A stretch of 34,832 bases of DNA, taken from positions 1-34,832 of the forward strand of contig LRSR01006483.1 of assembly GCA_001579985.1 (NCBI GenBank), written 5' to 3'. Both the position numbers and the translations under genes were made by a program. The DNA comes from Hypsibius dujardini (Eukaryota > Tardigrada > Eutardigrada > Parachela > Hypsibiidae). Shown here piece after piece: positions 16,845-26,111 of this stretch (positions within the stretch are counted from its first letter, which is position 1; every line of letters starts with the position of its first letter). The notes beneath the pieces were generated by a model. That model was not told the DNA's origin, ran no database searches, and was given only the letters and a program-made list of their open reading frames with translations.

Positions 16845-18928
16845 ATGCCTTCCAGCGTGCAGCCCACACCGTACACCAATGGCCACACCACCAACGGACT
16901 GACCAATGGCCATCATCATGCGGAACACGAGGAGCGAGCCCGGGACGTGGGAATCCTCGCAATGGAGGTGTATTTTCCCAATAACTTTGTCGACCAAGCG
17001 GAACTCGGTGAGTCTGGCCGGAATTCAATGTAGCCCGTCGGTTGATTGGACTATTGCTTGCTGAGCCTTTACTTTGCTTGCCGTCGATAGATTGCTTGAT
17101 TGCTTTTATGGACTCGTTAATTTCTGAGTTCCTGGCTTCGATGACGGATTTGTTTCCTTGTTTAATATAAAGTGGGACTTTTTTAAATATTTTTTATGAC
17201 AAGGTAGGCAAATAATTTTTTTCGTTCCTCAGACGTCTGACAAGCGAGAGCGCCATGCACTGATTATTTGAGTCGTTTGATAGATTCATTGATTGACTTC
17301 ATTTCTATCTAAATAAGCTCTTAATTAAGACCGCTGACTGTTTCCCTCGAAGATGGCCGCAATGTTTGACTGAATTGATTAAGCATCTGATTTATTCTTT
17401 TTATTATGTTTATTTTTTAGAGCGCTTCGACGGTGTCTCCGCGGGGAAGTACACCATCGGTCTCGGCCAAGAGCGCATGGGCTTCTGCACGGACCGGGAA
17501 GATATTGTGTCACTGTGCCTGACCGCGGTGGAACGGTTGATGCGGCGAACCGGGACGTCGTACGCGGACATCGGCCGGCTGGATGTCGGCACGGAGACGT
17601 TGATCGACAAGTCCAAGAGCGTCAAGACCAACCTGATGCGGCTGTTCGAGGAGTCGGGCAACAACGACGTGGAGGGAGTGGATAATCTGAACGCGTGCTA
17701 CGGAGGAACCGCAGGGCTCTTTAACTCTCTCGATTGGATGGAGTCGTCTGCCTGGGACGGTAAGAAGCTCAACGGAATGAGTGATGAGAAACGGCTCAAA
17801 CATTTTGCCTTCACGTCTGAGGTTTCCAATTTCTCATCCAGGTCGTTTGGCCTTGGTGGTCGCCGGTGACATTGCCGTGTACGCCAGCGGAAATGCCCGT
17901 TGCACCGGTGGAGCGGGTGCCGTGGCGATGCTGATTGGTCCGCATGCCCCTCTGGTGTTCGATCAAGGTTCGACTTCTGTCGGTGGCCTGAGCTCGATTG
18001 CGATCAATCTCTCCTTAACAATCTCGATTGTTTTTTCCCAACTCCAGGGGTCAGGTCGAGTTTCATGCAGCACGCCTATGACTTTTACAAGCCGGATATG
18101 GCGTCCGAGTATCCGACCGTGGACGGTCAACTCTCCATCCGTTGCTATATGGAAGCGCTGGACCGCTGTTACGCCAAGTACCGCCAAAAATTCGCTGCCA
18201 AAATCTTTAAAAGTGAGTCTGTCTGTCTGTCTCGTTGTCTGTCTGTCTCTCTGCCTGTCTATCTATCTGTCTGTCTGTCTCGCTGTTTGTCTGTCTATCT
18301 GTCTGTCTATCTGTCTGGCTGTCTGTCTGTCTCGCTGTCTGCCTGTCTATCTGTCTGTCTCGCTGTCTGTCTGTCTGTTTGTCTATCTGTTTGTCTGTCT
18401 GTTTGAGTAGTGGTTTTCTTGGAGGTCTGCGTCGTTTAATTTGGTAAGTGTTTCTTTCAGACACGACCACCCCGGTCAACCTGGACTGCCTGGACTTTAT
18501 GGTCTTCCACTCCCCCTTCACGAAGCTCGTCCAGAAATCTCTCTCCCGTTTAATACTCAGCGACTTCCTCGCTCATCCTGAGCCAGATTACACAGGAAAG
18601 CATGCCGGCTTAGAGAAATACCGGTAATAATGAACCTAGAATTGCCACAAATTGAAACGTATATTTCGGGCCGCTATCGATCATCGGTGTATCATCGTGG
18701 CATTTGCTCAGGTGCTAATTTTCGTTTTTGCGTTTCTGGTTTAGGGGCGTGAAACTTAACACGACCTTCGCCGACAAAGATCTTGAAAAACTCCTCCTCA
18801 AACTCAGTCATGATGCCTTCTCCAGCAAGACCGATGCGTCGTTGATGGTTGCGCGGAATGTAGGCAATATGTACACCGCGTCCCTTTATGGTGGATTGGC
18901 ATCACTTATCTCCAGGTAAATGCTTTGG

Positions 18929-19006
<78 letters not shown>

Positions 19007-19564
19007 GGCAGACAGGCAGACAGGCAGACAGGCAGGCAGGCAGACAGTCATGTGATACCGAGGCAGACAGATAGGCATGTCGATAAGTGGCAATCAGAAC
19101 TGGAAGATTACGGCGTGAGGATTTTTTTCTGTCCTAACGATCTTTCTCTTAGTCATACCGTCGAGGAGCTCTCGAAAAGACGCGTCGGGCTTTTCTCTTA
19201 CGGCTCAGGAGTCGCGGCCAGCCTCTTCTCCGCCCATTTCGTCCCCTCCGACCGGCTGACCCAGCTGGTGGAGAGCTTTCGAAATTTACGCCAACGATTG
19301 GACGAAAGAAGCAAAACTGCCCCGGAAGAGTTTGACGCCATCCTCAAATCCAAGGAGTCTACCCACCATTCCGGTACAGCATATATTTTCGCACTTCGGT
19401 CTCCCCTCATCCTTGATTTAACACTACCTTGAACAGTGTTTTCACATTGTATAGCACCATTCACCCCAGCGGCTCCCGTCGAGGCCGTGCCACGGGACGC
19501 CTACTACCTCGAGTCCATCGACGGGATGCATCGGCGTCAGTACCTCGTGAAGCGTGACAGCTGA
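16845..19564 (+). CDS. HMGCS: hydroxymethylglutaryl-CoA synthase
   Basis: Eight exons: 16845-17007, 17421-17759, 17842-17967, 18048-18212, 18461-18623, 18745-18915, 19153-19373 and 19455-19564. All junctions are GT-AG and in phase, giving 485 aa. It condenses acetyl-CoA with acetoacetyl-CoA to HMG-CoA, the committed entry to the mevalonate pathway. The catalytic triad is present: Glu113 ([12 protein letters not shown]), nucleophile Cys147 (NACYGGT) and His281 (FHSP). Other hallmarks are [44 protein letters not shown] and VGLFSYGSG. The first 30 residues ([15 protein letters not shown]) are a low-complexity extension, not a clear mitochondrial presequence, so the cytosolic form is more likely. 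Introns 4 and 6 are (CTGT)n and (CAGG/CAGA)n. Confidence 0.96.
18213..18410. repeat. (CTGT)n microsatellite in HMGCS intron 4
   Basis: Nearly continuous CTGT units with C/A variants, starting at the splice donor itself (GTGAGTCTGTCTG). Confidence 0.95.
18924..19060. repeat. (CAGG)n/(CAGA)n microsatellite in HMGCS intron 6
   Basis: About ten GGCA units then (GACA)n and mixed units, reading as the complement of the intron-4 array. Confidence 0.95.
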
Positions 19565-20173
19565 TCACCTCGTCCTCAGGTCTCACTCCGATGAGGCAAC
19601 GGTGGATGGATGACCCGTGAAGGCAGTATTTGATGAGCCCGGTGCAGTTGTATTCCCGTTTTGTGGTTAATGATAATGTCTGCCCTGCATGAGCCGCCGC
19701 CCTTCTTTCCCGCTGTGTACGTGCCATTTACCCTGTTAGAGCAACCCGTGCGTGCGCGGTTTCGTTGTTTTATTGCAAAGTTGCCAGGAAATGAAAGTGG
19801 ATGTACAGTAAGCGACAGAATTTAATCTAATAAAGGGTCCCGGAAGTGAGCAAAAGGGGCGGGGCAGGGGTGTTACTTGAACAATCAACCAATCAATCAA
19901 TCAACCGGAGCTCCAGCTCCGCTTCTCATACGGAATGTGCGAGTTCGAATTGTCTTGGTACGATTTGGCAAGCGATACGAAATGTCTTCAATTACGAATT
20001 GTCTGGGTACGATCGGTCCGCTCTGTCGACAGGACAAGTCAACACTCCACAGTCTATTATATATTAGTCGGTCTAGTCAGTCAGTTTGCTTGACTGCCAT
20101 TGTTGGTATTCCAACGGGTCTTGCTCATCACTACGGTCTTGCTTGCCTGTCAGCTCTTCCGGGTCGCTGGCAG
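19565..20173 (+). other. HMGCS: HMGCS 3' UTR and spacer
   Basis: The stop is followed by about 265 bases of unique sequence and a canonical AATAAA at 19829-19834, the likely poly(A) signal. 19880-20173 has a short ATCA repeat (19879-19903) and no supported gene. Confidence 0.7.
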
Positions 20174-20514
20174 TTCCTGTGACGTCATCAAAGACCTTAA
20201 AGTCAGCAACATCACCGCCAGCAAGGCCACCATTTCGTGGTCTTGAGCTGCGCCGTCATGGACGTGGACGTGATGTACGAGGTGGACCTGCGCCAGACCA
20301 AAGGCAAACGCTGGACTAGCACAAGCGACATTTTCTCAAAGGAAGGTTATGACTTGAAGGGTACGTTTTATATTAGTATCGTATTTGGAAAAACTATAGT
20401 GCCGTTTGAAATAAAGCTGCTTGCTGAGCGCGTGGTTTTTATTGTCTGTGTGTCTACCGGCCTGTCTGTCAGCTTATCTGTGTGTCTGTCTGTCTGTCTG
20501 TGTGTCTGTCTGTG

Positions 20515-20547
<33 letters not shown>

Positions 20548-20886
20548 GCCTGCCTGCCTGTCTGCCTGTCTGCCTGCCTGTCTGTCTGTCTGTCTGTCTG
20601 TCTGCCTGCTTGTCTGTCTGTTTGTCTGTCTGTTTGTCTGTTTGTCCGACTCCAAAAGACGTAACTCTCTCATCAGTTATCGAATCGGACTGTCTTATGG
20701 ACTTCCTCGAGAGATTTGCCCGTCGTGGTGTCCGTCCTCAACTGTCACGTAACTGGGCCGTCCGTAAGTCTTTCTCAATCGCAGCTGATGGATTTCCATT
20801 CCGGACTGCACTGTCCTTACGCCAACTTGCCCGACGACCGCATTGGCCTCACGACAACTCCTACGATGGAGTCCGGCTGCGTCTAG
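20174..20886 (+). pseudogene. fibronectin type III domain gene, frame-disrupted
   Basis: Two exon-like blocks. Block 1 (20174-20360) follows a CAG acceptor and reads DLKVSNITASKATISW, the A-B strands of a fibronectin III domain, then meets TGA. One base over in frame, MYEVDLRQTKGKRW continues the C strands to a GTACGT donor at 20361. Block 2 (20677-20886) follows a TCTCATCAG acceptor with VVVSVLNCHVTGPS (F-G strands) and ends at a stop. Joining the blocks again needs a frame change. Either two small indels inactivate it, or the assembly has errors. It has no known name; the C-terminal tail (LPDDRIGLTTTPTM) is unfamiliar. Confidence 0.45.
20452..20650. repeat. (CTGT)n microsatellite
   Basis: CTGT/CTGC units almost without break between the two fibronectin III blocks, in the same orientation as in HMGCS intron 4. 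Confidence 0.95.
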
Positions 20887-21243
20887 ATTGAGTTTGCAAG
20901 AGCAAAATATTCGCCAGGCGATATTCCTGAAGGGGTGGTAGACGGTAGGTAAAATGAGGTAGACGAATGGCGTATAGAGGTAAAGCAAAGTCGGCATATA
21001 CTTTTGCAAGTTGAAAATCCCGGAAAGGTAATCGACTTTAAGATGAGCGGCCAATGGTTTTCGTTTGGCATTTTCCTGGGTGTAAATTATATCTCTTTTT
21101 TGGCCTGCAGTGGATGGTCCCATAAACAGGCGTTGTAGCGAAAAAAATGAGGCACTGAGATGAATGGTGACCGAGAAATGACGGTTCCAAGTTTGTCTCA
21201 AAAGCATTCCGGAACCCGGTACACACACTGTACCCTGTCCCCA

Positions 21244-21454
21244 GTACTGTACTGCCACGATTTTAAGGGTGGGTCTAGCCCCGCCCATCCCTGATAGACT
21301 CTACGTGACGTCACGGATTCACTTCCGTTCATCAACGGCCGAATGCGGTCCGCCAAAAGCGCAGTGAAACCAGTGAACACAAGTTGGACCGGGGGGTTGG
21401 TAATTTACTGGTAGGGCAAAAAAACCCACCCTTAAAATCGTGACAGTACAGTAC
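21244..21454. mobile_element. 211-bp MITE, arms GTACTGTACTG...
   Basis: Arms at 21244-21273 and 21425-21454 are reverse complements with a single mismatch in 30. Interior has CTAGCCCCGCCC after the left arm and ACTGGTAGGGCAAAAAAA before the right arm. Confidence 0.9.
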
Positions 21455-21464
21455 ATAGCGTACT

Positions 21465-21568
21465 ACAGCTATGGCAAGATTTCTTGACGAAAAACGTTAA
21501 TCGGAACACTGACATAATAACATGTGTTCCGATTAACGTTTTTCGTCAAGAAATCGTGCCACGGCTGT
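21465..21568. mobile_element. fold-back hairpin element
   Basis: A perfect 32-bp inverted repeat (21478-21509 and 21524-21555, starting GATTTCTTGACGAAAAACG) with a 14-base loop; the arms extend outward with a few mismatches to about 21466 and 21567. Confidence 0.93.
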
Positions 21569-21680
21569 ACACACGTGACAAAAACCTTGCGCTAACCGAG
21601 TTCAGCCATCACACTCGTTCGACGCATTGCCCGAGTTAAAGTGCTTAACTCGGTCAGCGCAAGGTTTTGGTCACGTGTGT
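21569..21680. mobile_element. palindromic MITE-like element, GGCAAAAACCTTGCGCTAACCGAG family, copy 2
   Basis: 112 bp with arms ACACACGTGACAAAAACCTT and so on; about 34 bp each with two mismatches. Abuts the fold-back hairpin element immediately to its left. Confidence 0.9.
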
Positions 21681-21830
21681 ATTTAGCTAGTTTAATTATT
21701 CTCCCTGTTTCTCTAGAGGGTAGCGATCCTTACGCATCTAAAACTAAGGGACATTCTCCACATCAAAAGAGCACATTTCGCTTTTGTTTACTGAGAAACA
21801 GTCACATAAAACGGATTTGAAGAGTTTCGC

Positions 21831-22114
21831 TACCGTATTCCCCCGATCTCAAGGGACAGTTAAGCCCCACCCCCTCCAGTCTTCGGTTGACTGTTCAATC
21901 GGATTCACTGTGTCGTGATTTGTTGAAATTCAAGAGCAACTTGGCAGCGATTGATCGATTGATTAAGCGGAATTTCTTGACGCACACATTGAACCAGTTG
22001 ATTGATTGATTACAGGTAAACAAAAGCAAATGGTGATGAACAGATAAGTTCCGGGGTGGATCAAATTAACTGGTAGGGCAAAAAAGTGTCCCTTGAGATC
22101 GGGGGATTACGGTA
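21831..22114. mobile_element. 284-bp MITE, arms TACCGTAnTCCCCCGATCTC
   Basis: Arms 21831-21858 and 22087-22114 match with one mismatch in 28. Interior has TTAAGCCCCACCCCC and ACTGGTAGGGCAAAAAAG. Same family as copies at 9476-9892 and 33336-33598. Confidence 0.9.
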
Positions 22115-22263
22115 CAACAAAGAAACTTTCACGGTCAACATCACTCCGCTGAGAAAACGAGCGGTTGCGCAGAGAATCTTTACAGTAATCGGCCAGATCA
22201 ACAGTCTGCAGATCTTTAGGCAAGAGTTGTCCACTTGAGAGAGCCCGAGTGAGGGGAATGAGT

Positions 22264-22401
22264 AGTGCCACGATTATAACGGTCAGTTTTTACATCCCGG
22301 CAGCGCACTCGGCCTGTGTGTGTTGGTTGAATGCCAACTCATTGACACAGGCGCGTGCGACGGAGCGGAGGCGGGGCTTAACTGACCGTTATAATCGCAC
22401 T
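22264..22401. mobile_element. 138-bp MITE, arms AGTG(CCA)CGATTATAACGGTC
   Basis: Arms 22264-22288 and 22380-22401 are reverse complements apart from a 3-base indel. Contains GGCGGGGCTTAACTG next to the right arm. No ORF. Confidence 0.88.
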
Positions 22402-22546
22402 AGAGTAGGTGGCGCGTTGAAATATAAGAAAACCCAATTTATTTTAAAAAAAATCAACCATATTTAAATATTAGGATTTTAAGACAGCATTTTAGAAATT
22501 TAAAATGAAATAAATCTCGTTAATGTGCTATTTATATTTTAGTTTT

Positions 22547-22821
22547 GCACGGTACTGAGTTGTCCAATCAAACAATCAGGACTGGGCCGCGTTGACAGGA
22601 GGCGCGGTACTGAGTCGTCCAATCAAACAATCGAGACTGGGCCGCGTTGACAGGAGGCGCGGTACTGAGTCGTCCAATCAAACAATCGAGACAGAGCCGC
22701 GTTGACAGGAGGCGCGGTACTGAGTCGTCCAATCAAACAATCGAGACAGAGCCGCGTTGACAGGAGGCGATGTGCTGAGTCGTCCAATCAAACAATCGAG
22801 ACTGGGCCGCGTTGACAGGAG
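22547..22821. repeat. 55-bp minisatellite, five copies, upstream of RRN3
   Basis: Copies begin at 22547, 22602, 22657, 22712 and 22767, over 90 percent alike, followed by a short partial copy. Each contains GTCCAATCAAAC, a CCAAT box, and a GCGCGGTACTGAG head. It ends about 208 bases before the RRN3 ATG. Confidence 0.95.
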
Positions 22822-23028
22822 GCGTGGCCTGAGCATGTTAGCGAATCAACAATCGGCTACACCCTCAGCCTTCAACCAATAACTAAGTTCTTGCAACATC
22901 ACTTTCATTCGAAATTTGAACACACACTTTCTCATCTTTTGCATCTTTATCGCCACGTTTGCTCACTTCCGTTGTGAAAACCCACACCGCACTTAACATG
23001 TCCTGTCCGATGTAACGTGTGAGGGAAA

Positions 23029-26000
23029 ATGGAGAAATCTGTGAAATCAGCCAGTGGGAACGAATCAACCACCATTTTCTCCGTGGAAACGTGGGACGAG
23101 CCGACGGTCCGGGACATTTTGAAAAATTTTCAGACGGTAATTGGTGCTGCCCAAGTTATTCCTTACTGGCATTGAAGGTTTGGAAGTGTATAAAAAATTA
23201 GCAGAGCGAAAAAAGCGACGTACAGTGTAGTGTGGTTTTATCGAAGGAGCATTCGGTTGATTGGTTGATTGATTTGAGTGATAGTCAAGTGTGTTGTAGC
23301 AATCAACAATTGATTGATTGATTGATTTGCGCGATAGTTGAGTGTCCTGTATCTATAAACAGTTGATTGATTGATTTAAGCAATGGGTGAGTGTGTTGTA
23401 GCAATCAACGATTGATTGATTGATTGATTTGAATAATAGTCAAGTGTACTGTATCAGTCAACGGTTGATTGATTGATTTGAGCGATAGTTGAGTGTGCTG
23501 TATCAATAAACAGTTGATTGATGTATTGATTGCATTGGTCGATTTTTTTTTCAAGGACAAGGCGACAGAATACGAGCACCTCGTGAAGTGCTTCCAGGAG
23601 CGAGCTGAGCGAAAATTGGTCACCGAAGTAGATTCCAAGAAGGTTAGAAAGGCAAGCGAATTGCTGACTTTGTTTTGTTGTGTCTTCATTTTTACGTAAT
23701 CGAAGACGACAGATTTTTATTTATTTATTTCGCAGGATGACCCACTAGTTAACGTGCTGTCCAAACTCCAGGCACTGTCTGCCTCACTCACTGATGCCCA
23801 TGCTTCGCTGGTGAATTTAATCCTTGTAAGTGGGAAATCTTTATTTTACAATTGCAGTTACGCATAGACTTGAACGATCGATTGATTGATTGGCGACTAC
23901 GCATTGATCGATTGATTGATTGATGATTACGTATTGATTGATTGATTGGTGACTACGCATTGATTGATTGATTGATTGGTGACTACGCATTGATCGATTG
24001 ATTGATTGATGATTACGCATTGATCGATTGATTGGTGACTACGCATTGATCGATTGATTGATTGGTGATTACGCATTGATCGATTGATTGATTGATTGAT
24101 TGGTGACTACGCATTGATCGATTAATTGATTGGTGACTACGCATGGATCGATTGATTGCTTGATCGGTGTATGGTCTACTGTGGGAAGGTAGTCGTTCTT
24201 CGATGAATGGAATTGTGAACTGAACTGAATTGAGTGTTGTGTGTCTTTAGCGCTGCGACTGGTGCAGCGGTTCGGTGGATGTCTTCAACCTCTTCCTGCA
24301 GTTCGTGGCGAGTTTGTTGACCTCCCAGCCGGCCTTCGTGGACATTTGCCTGCGATCGCTGATCCGTCGGTTGAGCACGGTGCCGTTTGAAACGAAACCC
24401 AACACCGACGCCCACACTTTCCGAGTGCTCGACTACCCGATCAAGTCCTACTTTGAACGACTGCATGTGATCCTGTCTCGCGTTACACACATTGTCCCAC
24501 TGTAAGACACGCTACTGTAAAACACGCCCACCAACTGTAAGACACGCCCACCAACTGGAAGTTGGATAGTTAACAAGTTTATTAGACTGACCTGTCTCGC
24601 CTGTCTCGCCTGCTGTGAACACTCCCCCTTGCGTGTGTGTGTAGGAGTGTGGCGAAACTGCTTCGGTACCTCGGGGAGGGGTTTCCGTTTCGGCTGAGAC
24701 CTGAAGAGGAGCACCTGCTGTACACCTACAACGTCCTCGCCCTTCATCGGCGGCGTCCCATGGAGCGTTCTGCGGTCTTTGGCTTGCTCATTGATTACAT
24801 TGTGAAGATGGATGTAAGAACCAGACTGACTGGCAAGGTTTCTAAGACTGCACCACGAAAACCTGCCTGTGGTTTGATTTGGTGTAACCGTCCAACTCTT
24901 CGGTGCATCTGATTTGAGTCCGTCTGCCTAAATTACTTGTGTTCGCTTGCTTTCACGCATGTCTGTTTGCCTTCGTGTCTGTCTACTCACTCGTCTATCT
25001 GGTGGCCTGCCTGCCTGCCTGTTTGTGATGCCAAACTGTTTTTTGCCCATTTGCCTTCTAGTCTGTCTGTCTCTTTGGCTTCCTATTCGGCTTGCCTTCT
25101 AGCCTGGCTGCTTATTGTGTGTCTGCCTGCCTGTCTGTATCCATTCCAGTCTGTCTGTTCGTTTGTTTGCCTGTTCGGCTTGCCTTCTAGCCTGACTGCT
25201 TATTGTCTGCCTGTCTGTATCCATTCCAGTCTGTCTGTTCGTTTGTTTGCCTGTTCGGCTTGCCTTCTAGCCTGACTGCTTATTGTCTGTCTGTCTGCCT
25301 CCCTGTTACCGTTCTTATCAGTCTGCCTATGTAGTTGTTCGTTTTGCTGTCTGTTTGATTGCCTGTCAGGATCCTAGTCTGTTCCCGCTGATTTGGACGC
25401 TTCTAATTTCTGTTTAGACTGAAGCGTCTCCTCAAGAACTCAGTGAAATTGATCTGGAAGACGAGAGCGATGACGAAGACGGCGATGACAACGCCGCCAA
25501 ACCCGCCCCTCCTGTCTCCTGGAAAATCGAACACCCCATTGCGGAACGTCTCGACCTGGTGATGACGCTCGTGTTCGAGTACATTGATGAACTCGCTGGG
25601 CCCTCGGGAGACACCAACCACACCCACCTGCAGACCTTCTACCAGGAATCCATACCGGCCTTCGAGGGTGTCATCTTCAAGACGCACGGCCTGACTCACG
25701 TCCAGTTCATCTGGTTCTACATGGCCAGCTTGTCGGGGATGATTGCGGAGGACTTTCAGCGGCGGCTGTGCCTGAAGATTCTCAATCCGAACGTGCCGGC
25801 CATCTTCCGGCAGTACTCTGTCTGCTACGTCAGCAGCTACATGGCGCGCGCGAAATTCGTTCCGATCAGGTAAAAGGCATGCTTTACAAGTTTCTCGCTT
25901 AAGGTTGATTAACTATGGCCGCAGAATTAGCGTTTGATTTTGGTGCAATCTTGTCATGACATGGCGATCTTCAAGGCTGCGCTGCGTTGATTGAACGATT

Positions 26001-26078
26001 GGTTGGTCGTTGATTGATTGATTGGATGGTCGTTGATTGATTGATTGGATGGTCGTTGATTGATTGATTGATTCGTCG

Positions 26079-26111
<33 letters not shown>

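Noticed and set aside
18235-18447. Cys/Leu/Ser-rich ORFs in CTGT repeats (also at about 20.5, 25.0, 27.5 and 34.4 kb)
   Set aside because: Pure translation of tetranucleotide repeats; 4-base units give open frames by chance and they lie inside introns.
20695-21288. 197-codon minus-strand ORF
   Set aside because: Spans the fibronectin III block antisense and one MITE; no family pattern.
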